From assembly GCA_023386315.1 (NCBI GenBank), contig JAEWJZ010000023.1, forward strand, positions 89,045-153,044: DNA of 64,000 nt, written 5' to 3'. The notes under the pieces are model-generated. The model was given only the letters and a program-made list of their open reading frames with translations, searched no databases and was not told where the DNA came from. Both the position numbers and the translations under genes were made by a program. This stretch comes from Bacillota bacterium. GTDB lineage: Bacteria > Bacillota > Clostridia > Lachnospirales > Lachnospiraceae. Below, piece by piece: positions 27,321 to 36,762 of this stretch (positions are counted from its first letter, which is position 1; each line of letters begins with the position of its first letter).

Positions 27321-28186
27321 TGGCAGAATTAAAAAGCAAATCAGACAGACGGTTCCAGTTGTTCTGGAACACAGCATTTATAATAATCAGTATCGTAGCG
27401 CTGATCCCTATTTTCCGCGTAATTTCCATGTCATTAAGTTCCAAAGACGCAATTTTAGGTGGTAAAGTATTCCTTTATCCGATTCAGTTTACAACGGAAG
27501 CTTATGTCCGTGCATTTAGAAGCGGAAGTTTCCTTTCCTCATTTGTTTATTCCGTTTTCCTGATGCTGGGTTCAACTGCAGTCTGTATTGTCATGACTAT
27601 TGCAGCAGCATACCCTCTCTCAAAAAAGAATTTAAAGGGCGGAACGATCATTATGACAATGTTCGTACTGACCATGTATCTGGATCCGGGTATTATTCCG
27701 AAATATTTAAATGTTAAAGATTTCAAGATGATTGATACGGTATGGGCACTGATTATACCAGAGGCGCTGAGTGCATATAACATGATCATCATGTGTACTG
27801 CTTTCAAGGGACTGGATTCCTCATTATATGAAGCTGCAAAAATAGACGGCTGCAACGAGATTCAGACATTGTTCAAAGTAGCACTTCCGCTGGTATACCC
27901 GACATTGGCAACACTTGCTTTGTTCTACGCTGTGGGAAGATGGAATCGTTTAAGCGATGTTTTATACTATGTAAACAGCTCCAGACTGTATACTGTTCAG
28001 ATGATATTAAAGCAGTTGATAGAATCTGTTGCAATATCACAGCAGGAAGGAGTAGCTTCCCAGCTTGTAGCCGATAATATTAAATCAGCAAGTATTGTAA
28101 TTTCCATGACACCTATGCTGATTGCTTATCCGTTTATCCAGAAGTACTTTACAAAGGGAATCATGCTTGGTGCAGTAAAAGGTTGA
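27320..28186 (+). CDS. ABC polysaccharide transporter permease, YtcP-like
   Basis: 288 aa, six membrane segments, with GAGGAGGG upstream. EAA loop YEAAKIDGCNEIQTLFKVALP and the SLSSKDAILGGKVFLYP region are typical of YtcP/LplC permeases. Forms the channel with the LplB-like protein and takes substrate from the 28240 lipoprotein. Confidence 0.92.
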   Translation: MAELKSKSDRRFQLFWNTAFIIISIVALIPIFRVISMSLSSKDAILGGKVFLYPIQFTTEAYVRAFRSGSFLSSFVYSVFLMLGSTAVCIVMTIAAAYPLSKKNLKGGTIIMTMFVLTMYLDPGIIPKYLNVKDFKMIDTVWALIIPEALSAYNMIIMCTAFKGLDSSLYEAAKIDGCNEIQTLFKVALPLVYPTLATLALFYAVGRWNRLSDVLYYVNSSRLYTVQMILKQLIESVAISQQEGVASQLVADNIKSASIVISMTPMLIAYPFIQKYFTKGIMLGAVKG

Positions 28187-28239
28187 TTATTTATTTTTTT
28201 ATAATAAATAAATGAAGAAAAGAAAGGGAGGTTTTATTA

Positions 28240-29859
28240 ATGAAAAAAGCAAGATTATTAAGAAGCTGTATGGCAGTATTTGCAGCAGCAGCTCTGGTAA
28301 CCGGATGCGGTTCCAGTGCAGGTAAAGATGCAACAACAGCAGCAGCAACCACCGCAGCAGGCGGTACAGAAACAAAAGCAGAGGCAACAACTGCAGCAGA
28401 TAAGGGAGAAGAAGTAACCATTAAGGTTATGGTATGGGACAGAGGTGATGCAGCTCCTGGAACAACCGTGGAGAAAAACACCCAGACAGAATGGATCAAA
28501 CAGCAGGTGAAAGAAAAGTACAACATTAATGTTGAATACGTTTCTGTTCCAAGATCCTCTTCTGATGATAAGTTAAATATCATGATGTCTGGCGGAAGCG
28601 CACCTGATATCGTTTTTACCTACAATCAGGGTATCTTCTATAACTTTGCACAGAACGGCGGTCTGGCAGATTTAACACAGGCTTATGAAACCTATGGTAC
28701 CGACATTAAGAAATATGTTTCTGATGCACAGAATATGGGCCAGATTGAGGGAAAACAGCTTGCTATTATGAAACAGAGAGGTGTGGAATCTCCTCGTCAT
28801 ACTGCTTTTATCCGTCAGGACTGGCTGGATAAACTGGGAATGCAGATGCCAAAAACAAAAGAAGATCTCGTAGCTTATTTACAGGCAGTAAAAGATAAAA
28901 ATCCAGGCGGAGTAGACAATGTAATTCCGTGGGCAATGAGCGGACGTAATGATACAGAGAAGGGTTATTTGAATTTCGTAGCATCCTATGTAAACTATGC
29001 AAATGACAAAGATGCTTATATGTATAGTGAAGGTTACGCAGCAGTTGCTCCTGGAGCAGTTGATGGAATTAAGAAGTTAAATGAGCTTTATAATAAAGGA
29101 CTTATTTCTAAAGATTTTGCAACAGATACTCAGGAAGATATCTACAAAGCTCAGTTAACTGCAGGCAACGTAGGATTCTATTTAGATGATACAGAGCGTA
29201 CGTTTGATTTTATCTCTGTATTAAATCAGACTTTAGGCAGCAAAACTTTTGTTCCGGTACAGTGTTTTGAACTGGCAGATGGTTCTTACCGCACACCGTT
29301 TGAGCAGAGATATGGTATGTTTATCATGATTCCAAAGACCAGCGAGAAGAAAGTTGATGCTTGTATGAAATACTTAAACTGGCAGGCTGATCCGGAAGTT
29401 GCAGAAAATATTGTTTATACAACAGAGCATAAAAGAGACGAAAATGGCGTACCGCTTAAGTTTACAGATGAAGAGCTCTATGCAAAGGGTTATCCTAAGA
29501 CACTGGATGATTTAAATATCGTAAACCTTGCAATGGAGTGGACAACAAAGAAAGAATCTATTGTTGGAAAATGGGCAAAAGATTATCCTGGTGTAGGAAA
29601 TACTGATTGGTTCTCAAACTTCTACGATGTACGTTCCGAAGGAAAGTTCCGTTATCCTGTATATTCCAACATTTCACAGGCTGAAAGTGACTATGGACAG
29701 AATGTAGAGAACATGATGATAGAATATGTTTACAAGCTGATCAGCTGTACACCGGATCAATTCGATGCTCTGCAGAAGACAGAATATGACAACCTTGTAA
29801 ATGCAGGTCTGCAGAAGATTCTTGACGCAAGAGCAGAATATTTTGACACAATAAAGTAA
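28240..29859 (+). CDS. LplA-type ABC substrate-binding lipoprotein
   Basis: 539 aa, with GGGAGG upstream and a lipobox VTGC (Cys23), then a Thr/Ala-rich linker. Binding-domain blocks include IKVMVWDRGDAAPGTT, SGGSAPDIVFTYNQG and FRYPVYSNISQAESDYG, as in large LplA/YtcQ lipoproteins for uronate-containing oligosaccharides. The short A/T-rich inverted repeat TTATTTATT/AATAAATAA at about 28190-28215 could modulate its higher expression relative to the permeases. Confidence 0.92.
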   Translation: MKKARLLRSCMAVFAAAALVTGCGSSAGKDATTAAATTAAGGTETKAEATTAADKGEEVTIKVMVWDRGDAAPGTTVEKNTQTEWIKQQVKEKYNINVEYVSVPRSSSDDKLNIMMSGGSAPDIVFTYNQGIFYNFAQNGGLADLTQAYETYGTDIKKYVSDAQNMGQIEGKQLAIMKQRGVESPRHTAFIRQDWLDKLGMQMPKTKEDLVAYLQAVKDKNPGGVDNVIPWAMSGRNDTEKGYLNFVASYVNYANDKDAYMYSEGYAAVAPGAVDGIKKLNELYNKGLISKDFATDTQEDIYKAQLTAGNVGFYLDDTERTFDFISVLNQTLGSKTFVPVQCFELADGSYRTPFEQRYGMFIMIPKTSEKKVDACMKYLNWQADPEVAENIVYTTEHKRDENGVPLKFTDEELYAKGYPKTLDDLNIVNLAMEWTTKKESIVGKWAKDYPGVGNTDWFSNFYDVRSEGKFRYPVYSNISQAESDYGQNVENMMIEYVYKLISCTPDQFDALQKTEYDNLVNAGLQKILDARAEYFDTIK

Positions 29860-29888
29860 TTCCTTTTACGGGGCAGCAGGCTATAAGA

Positions 29889-29951
29889 AGCTCGTTACAG
29901 CTCTTTCTCATCGAAATAATGATGATGCCGGGAAGCTGTAACGGGCTTTTT
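29889..29951 (+). terminator. Intrinsic terminator after the Lpl operon
   Basis: 14-bp stem (29889-29902 with 29934-29947, one G-T pair) around a 31-base loop, followed by five T. It lies between convergent genes. Confidence 0.8.
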
Positions 29952-29966
29952 CTGCCCAAATGATCG

Positions 29967-30881
29967 TTAAAGAATTGTCGGAATGCTGTTTCCGCCTCCG
30001 TCTTTACGAAATTCAGAGGGCGACTGGCTGCAATACTTTTGAAAGATTCGGTTAAATTGTGAAAAGCTTGTAAATCCGCATTCTTCCGCCAGTTCAGAAA
30101 TCTTCTTTTTCGTGTTTAAAAGCAGGTATTGTACGTTTCGGATCCGTGTCATCTGAATGTACTGGGTCAGGGTGTAGCCCGTCACATCTTTAAACTGATG
30201 GGACAGATAGTAGGGACTGATATAAAATTCCCTGGAAAGGGAGTCCAGTGTTAATTCTTCAGAATAATGATTATGAATGAAGTTGGCGATGGTGTATATT
30301 TTTTGGGAAGCTTCATCCTTTAGTGGTTCGTTGGTATAGGTGTTAAATGGTGCCAGCTGTCGTAAAGTATAGAGAAACTCCACGAACATTCCGTGAACAA
30401 TCAGTGATTTAAGTTCGGGTTCCTCATCCTGAAAGGAGTAGCGGTAAATGCGATTGAGTTTTTCGTTAATCAGCTGCTGCTGTTTGGAAGGGAAACGAAA
30501 AATAGGAAGCGGGGAGTAAAAGGGTTCAAAGAGCTTCTGGTAGGTTTCCGGCATTCCCCAAAGTGATGGGGGATATAAAAAACCGATGATCAGCCGTTTG
30601 CTGGGAGCGCCTTTCTGATATTCGGAGCGGTGAAGCACCGATGGCCGGAGAAGTACGATATCGCCTGACCGGATGGAATAAGGGATACCTTCTACCAGAT
30701 GGTATGCCTGGGGGCTGATCAGTATCATCAGTTCATAAAAAGAATGAAAATGCTGAAATGGCATGTTGATATCAAAGGATCGTTCATCATAATCAAAGTA
30801 ATAATAAAGGGAATGCTGGATATCGTTAATGGTGATATTATGTCTTTTCTTATAAAGCAGTGTATCATCAGGATTTGTCAT
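29967..30881 (-). CDS. AraC-family transcriptional regulator (cupin + HTH)
   Basis: 304 aa. ATG 30881 follows AAAGGTGG; the frame stays open ~90 codons upstream but that stretch (IFFKKISSSS... ) is non-protein-like and covers the divergent promoter region. N-terminal cupin (MPFQHFHSFYELMILISPQAYHL; GDIVLLRPSVLHR), C-terminal double HTH (LTLDSLSREFYISPYYLSHQF; ISELAEECGFTSFSQFNRIFQK). Divergent from the second GH105 gene, its likely target. Confidence 0.9.
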   Translation of the reverse strand: MTNPDDTLLYKKRHNITINDIQHSLYYYFDYDERSFDINMPFQHFHSFYELMILISPQAYHLVEGIPYSIRSGDIVLLRPSVLHRSEYQKGAPSKRLIIGFLYPPSLWGMPETYQKLFEPFYSPLPIFRFPSKQQQLINEKLNRIYRYSFQDEEPELKSLIVHGMFVEFLYTLRQLAPFNTYTNEPLKDEASQKIYTIANFIHNHYSEELTLDSLSREFYISPYYLSHQFKDVTGYTLTQYIQMTRIRNVQYLLLNTKKKISELAEECGFTSFSQFNRIFQKYCSQSPSEFRKDGGGNSIPTIL

Positions 30882-31053
30882 AGGAACCACCTTTATACTT
30901 TCTATGAAATAGTCATGTATCGGATATTCATTATAGCAGAATGATGACAAGATGTGCAATACATTGGCGAATAAAAAAGAAAAATATTGTAGAGATTGCA
31001 ATGTGCCCCCCAACTGTTTCGTTGGTTGGCAGCAGAAAGGAAGTGGCAAAAGA

Positions 31054-32130
31054 ATGGAAAATTTAAAAGAGAAAATTAACCTGCTTGTATCCAGCTTTGA
31101 AAAAATTTTGTATGATGAAGATGATATCTTTTTAAAAAATATGCAGACCAATAATCTGGCTGGAGATAATCCGGAACGGTACCGCTACTGGGAATGGACA
31201 CAGGGAGTCGGTTTATTCGGGTTATGGAAGATCTATGAGGAAACCGGCGAAGAAGAAATTATAAACAAACTGAATAAGTATTATGAAAGACAGCTTACCA
31301 TTGGTTTGCCTGCCCGGAATATTAATACAACAGCCCCGCTTTTAGCCTTAACCTACCTGGTTGAAAAAGAGGGAAATGAGACATATATGGAAATCTGCCG
31401 GGACTGGGCGCAGTGGCTTGTGGATGAACTTCCAAAAACTGAAGAAGGCGGATTTCAGCATTTGACTTCTGATACGCTCAACGAACAGGAACTTTGGGAT
31501 GACACCCTGTTTATGTCTGTTTTATTCCTGGCACGTATGGGTGTGATTCTTAAGAAGCAGGAATGGATTGATGAGGCTGAGTACCAGTTTTTAATCCATG
31601 TGAAATACTTAGCTGACAGAAAGACCGGTCTTTGGTATCATGGCTGGACATTCCATGGCTGCCATAATTTTGCCGGCGCATTCTGGGGAAGAGGCAACAG
31701 CTGGATTACTATGGCCATTCCGGAATTATTCGGCATTATTCCATGCAGCGGTGCAGTCAAACACTATTTGACAGAAGCATTGAAAAATCAGATTGATGCG
31801 TTGGTTTCCTATCAGAACGAAAACGGCATGTGGCATACGGTAATCGATGATAATACCTCTTACGTTGAGGCAAGTGCAACCTGCGGTTTCGGATATGGAA
31901 TATTGAAAGCAGTTCATCTGGGACTTGTGGATCCCTCTTTTGAAGCCAGTGCCAGAAAAGCACTTTTGCCCGTTCTTCAGTGTATCGACGCAGAAGGTGT
32001 GGTGCATCAGGTATCCTATGGTACTCCCATGGGAAGAGAAAGTGTACAGTTCTATAAAGATATTGAACTTCGCCCAATGCCATACGGACAGGCAATGGCT
32101 ATGCTGTTCCTGTTAGAAGCATCAAAATAA
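31054..32130 (+). CDS. GH105 unsaturated uronyl hydrolase, copy 2
   Basis: 358 aa. ATG 31054 follows AAAGGAAG; the longer reading from 30952 has no ribosome site. Blocks match copy 1: YWEWTQGVGLFGLWKI, RNINTTAPLLAL, LWDDTLFMSVLFLARMG, FWGRGNSWITM. Cytoplasmic. Its target is a 4,5-unsaturated uronyl cap on an imported oligosaccharide. The two copies are diverged, so they may handle different linkages or anomers. Confidence 0.88.
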   Translation: MENLKEKINLLVSSFEKILYDEDDIFLKNMQTNNLAGDNPERYRYWEWTQGVGLFGLWKIYEETGEEEIINKLNKYYERQLTIGLPARNINTTAPLLALTYLVEKEGNETYMEICRDWAQWLVDELPKTEEGGFQHLTSDTLNEQELWDDTLFMSVLFLARMGVILKKQEWIDEAEYQFLIHVKYLADRKTGLWYHGWTFHGCHNFAGAFWGRGNSWITMAIPELFGIIPCSGAVKHYLTEALKNQIDALVSYQNENGMWHTVIDDNTSYVEASATCGFGYGILKAVHLGLVDPSFEASARKALLPVLQCIDAEGVVHQVSYGTPMGRESVQFYKDIELRPMPYGQAMAMLFLLEASK

Positions 32131-32191
32131 TATAAAATGAAGGGCGGATCTATTTACGGCAATCCGCTCTTTTGCTTTGGAGGATAAAAAC

Positions 32192-32875
32192 ATGAACAAA
32201 GACTTTGAGATACTGGCAGCCTATAAACCTGTTGTCATGCAGGATAAAAAGGAACCATTTTCCATTACTGCCATGGGCTGTACCATTTTTCGGGAAACAA
32301 AGAGAAGCAGTTCCTTTCCCAAACGTGAAATCGTGATTAACAGGGAAGAAGTGGATTTTGCCATTGAGTATGCGATCTGGTATGATTTTGATATACAGCA
32401 TTTATATGAGCTGGAGCATGTCTGGGTTTACGTAAAAAAGGACGGAACTGTAAAAAAAGTAGAAGCCAGCTTCCACGGCAAATTTTTAAATATGGTGAAT
32501 CTGGATAATGGAGAGTTGATACTGAAAGACGGTACTCATCCGGTGGTCTATGCACAGCCTGGCAAGCATGCGCTTGTGCCTGATCCCCGGGTAATCCGCA
32601 TCATTCCCGACTGGCTGGAAAGCTGTCAGGAAAAGGCTGGAACGGACGGGGTTCTTGTTCAGGATATGTTTGAGGATCAGATTCATACGGATGATGACCT
32701 TCAGAAAATGACGGAAACATATATTAAGGAAGTATTTGGTTTTTGTCCCTCCATGGAATTTGAACCATTTATTTTAGAAGATGAGAAGCTGATGACCTGG
32801 GATGGACTGAAAAAATCCATTCCTGAACGGGTTAACAGGCAGATTGATATCATTAAAGCTCACTTTAATAAATAA
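32192..32875 (+). CDS. Conserved-looking protein of unknown function
   Basis: 227 aa. ATG 32192 follows TTGGAGGAT. No signal peptide or membrane segment. Distinct blocks: FAIEYAIWYDFDIQHLYELE, HVWVYVKKDGTVKKVEASFHGKFLN is split by a turn, then HPVVYAQPGKHALVPDPRV. The spaced Glu/His and PGKHA pattern recalls Vps62/NPP1-like beta-sandwich proteins, but that is a weak impression. It follows GH105 copy 2 by 61 bases and is probably in the same transcript, so a role in the same glycan pathway is likely; no reaction can be assigned. Confidence 0.65.
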   Translation: MNKDFEILAAYKPVVMQDKKEPFSITAMGCTIFRETKRSSSFPKREIVINREEVDFAIEYAIWYDFDIQHLYELEHVWVYVKKDGTVKKVEASFHGKFLNMVNLDNGELILKDGTHPVVYAQPGKHALVPDPRVIRIIPDWLESCQEKAGTDGVLVQDMFEDQIHTDDDLQKMTETYIKEVFGFCPSMEFEPFILEDEKLMTWDGLKKSIPERVNRQIDIIKAHFNK

Positions 32876-32919
32876 AAAGAGGTGGTACCGCACAAACAGT
32901 AAGTGGGGCACCACCTCTT
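32873..32919 (-). terminator. Intrinsic terminator for the 557-aa enzyme gene
   Basis: 10-bp stem AAGAGGTGGT/ACCACCTCTT (32877-32886 with 32910-32919); read on the minus strand it ends in TTTTTATTT. Confidence 0.75.
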
Positions 32920-32924
32920 CTGGA

Positions 32925-34598
32925 CTAATAGGCTGCAGGAACCGCCCGTAGTGAAATGGTATGCTTAAAGCAGGTGAAGTCAGTAAAATAGACTGTATAG
33001 CAGTCCTGTGAGCGTCCCTGGCTTCCGAACTTGCCTGCTACATAGTTATGGGAGCCAAAGCCGGGGCCGGCTGTTATGGCGTATTTGCCCTTTGAGGCAG
33101 TCACTGTTCCTTCTTTTGCTACGATTCCACCGCCGGCATTGCCCTCGGCAATAAAATACGGGGATTCCACTCGGCATCCTGCATCAAATGCAAGTTCCAC
33201 ACGGAGAGGAGCGCGGTCAATTCCGGCAGTTTCTATGGTGATATCAACGCCATCCTTTGCCTCTGCAACGGTAATTACAAAATTCATATCAGGTCCGTTT
33301 AACTTTTCTCTTTTCGTATGATCCATTTTCCACCAGTCTGAAGTATCCTGCGGTTCCTTAAAGGGCAGATAATACCAGCCAGCCATCTTCTGATTCAGAA
33401 CGAACCCCTCTTCTTCCGGAAGCTGTACCAGGTTCTCAGGAACGAAATACCTGTGCTCGCAGAAGCTGGCCCCGATTTTCATGCTGACGCATAAATCCCC
33501 ATGGAGAAAATAGAGAAAGGAGGGACTGCTTTTTAATATGGAGCAGGAATAAGCTTCTCTCCGAAGCCGTACAATTCCGGAATCGGTATAGTGGCGGCAG
33601 TAGTTTGTAAGAATCTTACTTTCCTCATATTCAAATTCTTCCAGTTCCGGATGAAGCATGAAATGGATCAGCCAGTCCAGAGGTCCGATTCCCTTCGCAA
33701 CGGCCTGGTCCATGATAAAGCAGGCAGCCTGCAAAAAGGTTTCATTGTGGAATTTAATACCCATATATAAATATTCCAGATAATAACCGGTTGGATAGAT
33801 CTTAGTTCCCCGGTCCTGTCTTGTGGAGTTATTAGTAAAGATACTCCCATCCGGTTCAATATAATTGAGCATCATGGTTAAGTTTCTTTTTACCGGTTCA
33901 TACCAGGAATCATCATCGGTTGCAGCGGCCAGCAGCATCATGGCGTTGTTATTCACCAGGTTGTAGCCTCCTGCAGAACGTTCTGCATATTCTCCGTCTT
34001 CGTTGCAGTCACAGCCTTCAATTAAGAATTTTTCAGCTCCCTTTTTCATGGAATCGTCTGATGTGAGGCGGTAAAGCATCATTAAGACGGAAGCAATGGC
34101 CCAGCGGTGATTGGGAGTGTGGAATCCTCCGTTTATCATCGCTTTTCCTCCTTTCACCAGTATGGACTCCATAACTGGAAGAAGAGTGGAAAGCATGTTT
34201 TTCTCTAAAGCGGGGCATTCGTCTTTCAGGGACAGCTGGTTTAAGTAGATATATGCAGGAAGAAGACCGTCAAGGCAGAATGCGGTATCTGCACCGGAAT
34301 AAAAATTACAGTTTATAAGATCAAAAAAGCCGTTTTCCCGCTGCCCGCTGGCAATGTAGGAAAGGGCGATGGTAATTCTTTCGTAAATCGTTTTGCTGCC
34401 GTAAAATCTGCTCTTATGGTTAAATAAGCATGCGGTCATGGTGGTTACCTGAAATATGGCAAGCTTTGGTTCCACCAGCCCGTCATGGTCCCGAAAACCT
34501 CCGTAGAACTCCGAGTTCTGGTCCATGACCTGCTGATTCATTATTTCTTCTGTTTTCCGGTCACTGTATATAATGATTCTTTCGTAATGTTTTTTCAT
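32925..34598 (-). CDS. Putative (alpha/alpha)-toroid plus beta-sandwich carbohydrate-active enzyme
   Basis: 557 aa, start ATG with GGAG upstream, no export signal. Residues ~40-340 are helix-rich with lyase-like blocks: NHRWAIASVLMMLYRLT, AERSAGGYNLVNNNAMMLLAA and DGSIFTNNSTRQDRGTKIYP. Residues ~350-557 are strand-rich (FLYFLHGDLCVSMKIGAS, then GPGFGSHNYVAGKFGSQGRS). This two-part layout recalls heparinase II/III- and PL8-type lyases and some GH families. Conserved Asn/His/Arg/Tyr in the first half could be catalytic. It is the best candidate in the locus for generating or further cutting unsaturated uronides, but I cannot name the family. Confidence 0.6.
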   Translation of the reverse strand: MKKHYERIIIYSDRKTEEIMNQQVMDQNSEFYGGFRDHDGLVEPKLAIFQVTTMTACLFNHKSRFYGSKTIYERITIALSYIASGQRENGFFDLINCNFYSGADTAFCLDGLLPAYIYLNQLSLKDECPALEKNMLSTLLPVMESILVKGGKAMINGGFHTPNHRWAIASVLMMLYRLTSDDSMKKGAEKFLIEGCDCNEDGEYAERSAGGYNLVNNNAMMLLAAATDDDSWYEPVKRNLTMMLNYIEPDGSIFTNNSTRQDRGTKIYPTGYYLEYLYMGIKFHNETFLQAACFIMDQAVAKGIGPLDWLIHFMLHPELEEFEYEESKILTNYCRHYTDSGIVRLRREAYSCSILKSSPSFLYFLHGDLCVSMKIGASFCEHRYFVPENLVQLPEEEGFVLNQKMAGWYYLPFKEPQDTSDWWKMDHTKREKLNGPDMNFVITVAEAKDGVDITIETAGIDRAPLRVELAFDAGCRVESPYFIAEGNAGGGIVAKEGTVTASKGKYAITAGPGFGSHNYVAGKFGSQGRSQDCYTVYFTDFTCFKHTISLRAVPAAY

Positions 34599-35037
34599 AG
34601 AAACTCCATTCTCCGCAGTCTGCGGTTCCAGTTCTTTGCCGCTTTTATTGTATCATGGGAATAGGACAGGAACAATGCAGATGTTGCCAAGTTGCTTTTT
34701 AAAGTTCGTAATAATTGCGGTTCTTTTTTGGGGTTGAACAGGAATGATTGATATTTACCTGATTTAATAAAGAATAAAAAATGGAGCACCGCAGGATTGG
34801 GGAAATACGGTACTCCTAAGAAGAGTTACATAAAGTATAACGCAAGAAATCGTTTAAGTAAAGATAAATATATAAATTTTTTTATTAATTAGTGAAAACT
34901 TTATAAAAACAATGCGTAATTGCGATTATATAAGTGAGAACAGCAATGTTATTTTGCAGTTGAAAATTTATTTCATATCAGAAATGGAGCTGCATAGATT
35001 ATACCATATGCTCCACTCGAAATAACCGGAGGTAGGA
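34599..35037. other. Divergent intergenic region without a gene
   Basis: No coding frame is convincing. It contains a GGAG-N-ACCG / CGGT-N-CTCC hairpin (about 34783-34817) and a TGGAGC...GCTCCA inverted repeat (about 34985-35016) just ahead of the subtilase gene. CATATGCT inside that repeat fits the CATANNNT -10 of sporulation sigmas E/K, but no -35 is clear. Confidence 0.4.
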
Positions 35038-36708
35038 ATGAATAAAATTCTGGACAATCGATATTATGATCTAATCGTCAGTAATACATTGGTTACTTCA
35101 TATAATGCCGGTGATAACATTACTACAATGAACGATCTGTTTTCTCTGTTGCACATACCAAAGGATCGTATGGATCCTTGTGATCTGGGAGTAAATCCTT
35201 ATCACAGCTTTCCAAAGCTATATACTCTGGAATCTGCCGTCAGTACCGAAAATTCCGGTGAAGAGCCGGAGGAGATAAACCCTGCAGCGGGGCTTTTTGG
35301 AAGAGGAGTCATAGTAGGGATTGTTGATACAGGAATTGATTACCGCCATCCCTCTTTTATGAACAATGATAGAACTACCCGTATTCTTTCAATCTGGGAT
35401 CAGACAGTTGAGGGCACGCCGCCCAGGGGGTTTGCCTTCGGTTCAGAATACACAAAGGAACTGATTAATTTTGCTCTTTTATCTGAATATCCTTATACCA
35501 TTGTTCCAAGTAAGGATACCTATCGGCATGGGACCGCCATTGCCAGCATTATTGCAGGGCGTCCCAGTGAGAAGGAAGGCTTCTCCGGCGTAGTGCCTCA
35601 GGCGGATATCGTGGTGGTAAAGCTGAAGGAGGCAAAAGAAAATTTAAAAAGACTTTTTTGCGTTCGTACAGATGCACTGTGTTATCAGGAATCTGATATT
35701 ATTATGGGAATCAGGTATTTAATAAACGTGGCAAACAGGCTGAACCGGCCGCTGGTTATCTGTCTTGCCCTGGGAACAAGTCAGGGGGGACATGATGGAC
35801 GTGGGGCTTTAAGCACGTACTTAGAGAGCCTGGTGCAGCTGCCAAAGATAAGTATTATAACATCGGCTGGAAATGAGGGAAACAGCCGCAGACATTATTT
35901 TGGAGAAATTGCAAAAGAACCGTATGCTGAAACCATTCAGCTGAATTCCGGTGGGATTGACAGTGAATATTTCATGGAGATCTGGCCTTATATACCTTCT
36001 GGACTCTCTGTACAGCTAACGGCTCCAACCTTTGAGACCTCTGAGGTTATAAAACCCTGGAAAGGAGATTGCCGCAAACTATCTTTTCAATCCATAAAAA
36101 CGAATATCTGGGTGAACAATATTCTTTTTGAAGAAGGGACGGGAAATCAGTTCATCCTTCTCCGTTTCCGGAATATGATTTCAGGGATTTGGTACATCAG
36201 ACTGTTTAGTGAGGATCTGGCGCCTTTTTCGTTCCACTGCTGGCTTCCTTCGGGTAATTTGATTTCAAATGAAACCTATTTTGTCAATTCAGACCCTAAT
36301 ACAACGATTACCATGCAGGGAGATACTGCCAGTGTTCTGACTGTTACGGCATACAATCAAAATGATGGAACGATACTGGCAGAATCCAGCAGAGGATATA
36401 CGAGACTTGAGCAGATAAAACCCGATCTGGCAGCACCAGGATACAGACTTCCATGTGCCATACCGGATTTTCAGTACGGAACGGCAACAGGAACCGGAGT
36501 GGCAACCGCTTATGCAGCGGGGATAGCCGCTATGATTATAGAATGGGCATACTTCAAAGGCAATTATACGACAGTTACAGGCAATCAGATCAGCCGTTTG
36601 ATGATGAGAACAGCAGACCGGGATCCCGGTTATGTTTATCCCAATCGAATATGGGGATATGGGAAGCTCAATGTTGAGAATATCTTTAAAGAAATATTAA
36701 TCTTTTGA
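35038..36708 (+). CDS. S8 subtilase-fold protein lacking the catalytic serine (CspC-like), copy 1
   Basis: 556 aa, with CCGGAGG upstream, no signal peptide. Subtilase blocks: VGIVDTGIDYRHP (Asp97), YRHGTAIASIIAG (His164), TSAGNEGN (oxyanion Asn279). The serine block reads GTGVATAYAAG, so Gly487 replaces the nucleophile. A ~140-residue insert (290-430) between the Asn and Ser blocks is strand-rich, like the jelly-roll of clostridial Csp germination proteins. Length matches C. difficile CspC, which also lacks the serine. Likely a non-proteolytic spore-germination or signalling protein; this is inference. The closest relative is the convergent gene at 37087. Confidence 0.85.
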   Translation: MNKILDNRYYDLIVSNTLVTSYNAGDNITTMNDLFSLLHIPKDRMDPCDLGVNPYHSFPKLYTLESAVSTENSGEEPEEINPAAGLFGRGVIVGIVDTGIDYRHPSFMNNDRTTRILSIWDQTVEGTPPRGFAFGSEYTKELINFALLSEYPYTIVPSKDTYRHGTAIASIIAGRPSEKEGFSGVVPQADIVVVKLKEAKENLKRLFCVRTDALCYQESDIIMGIRYLINVANRLNRPLVICLALGTSQGGHDGRGALSTYLESLVQLPKISIITSAGNEGNSRRHYFGEIAKEPYAETIQLNSGGIDSEYFMEIWPYIPSGLSVQLTAPTFETSEVIKPWKGDCRKLSFQSIKTNIWVNNILFEEGTGNQFILLRFRNMISGIWYIRLFSEDLAPFSFHCWLPSGNLISNETYFVNSDPNTTITMQGDTASVLTVTAYNQNDGTILAESSRGYTRLEQIKPDLAAPGYRLPCAIPDFQYGTATGTGVATAYAAGIAAMIIEWAYFKGNYTTVTGNQISRLMMRTADRDPGYVYPNRIWGYGKLNVENIFKEILIF

Positions 36709-36735
36709 TATTTTGCCTATTTCCTGATTCTTATT

Positions 36736-36762
36736 GGCGGGTTATGGGTAACCCGGCCCGCC
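36736..36762. repeat. GGCGGG...CCCGCC hairpin, copy A
   Basis: 27-base inverted repeat (GGCGGG 36736-36741, CCCGCC 36757-36762) touching the stop codon of the small gene. No T run follows on either strand. A similar element is at 37034. Confidence 0.5.

Noticed and set aside
30882..31151. N-terminal extension of the AraC gene at 29967
   Set aside because: Composition is not protein-like, no ribosome site, and it covers the divergent GH105 promoter region.
32879..32919. GGTGGTACCGC resembling the T-box antiterminator core
   Set aside because: No stem I or specifier region precedes it, it follows a stop codon, and on the minus strand it is simply the terminator of the 557-aa enzyme gene.
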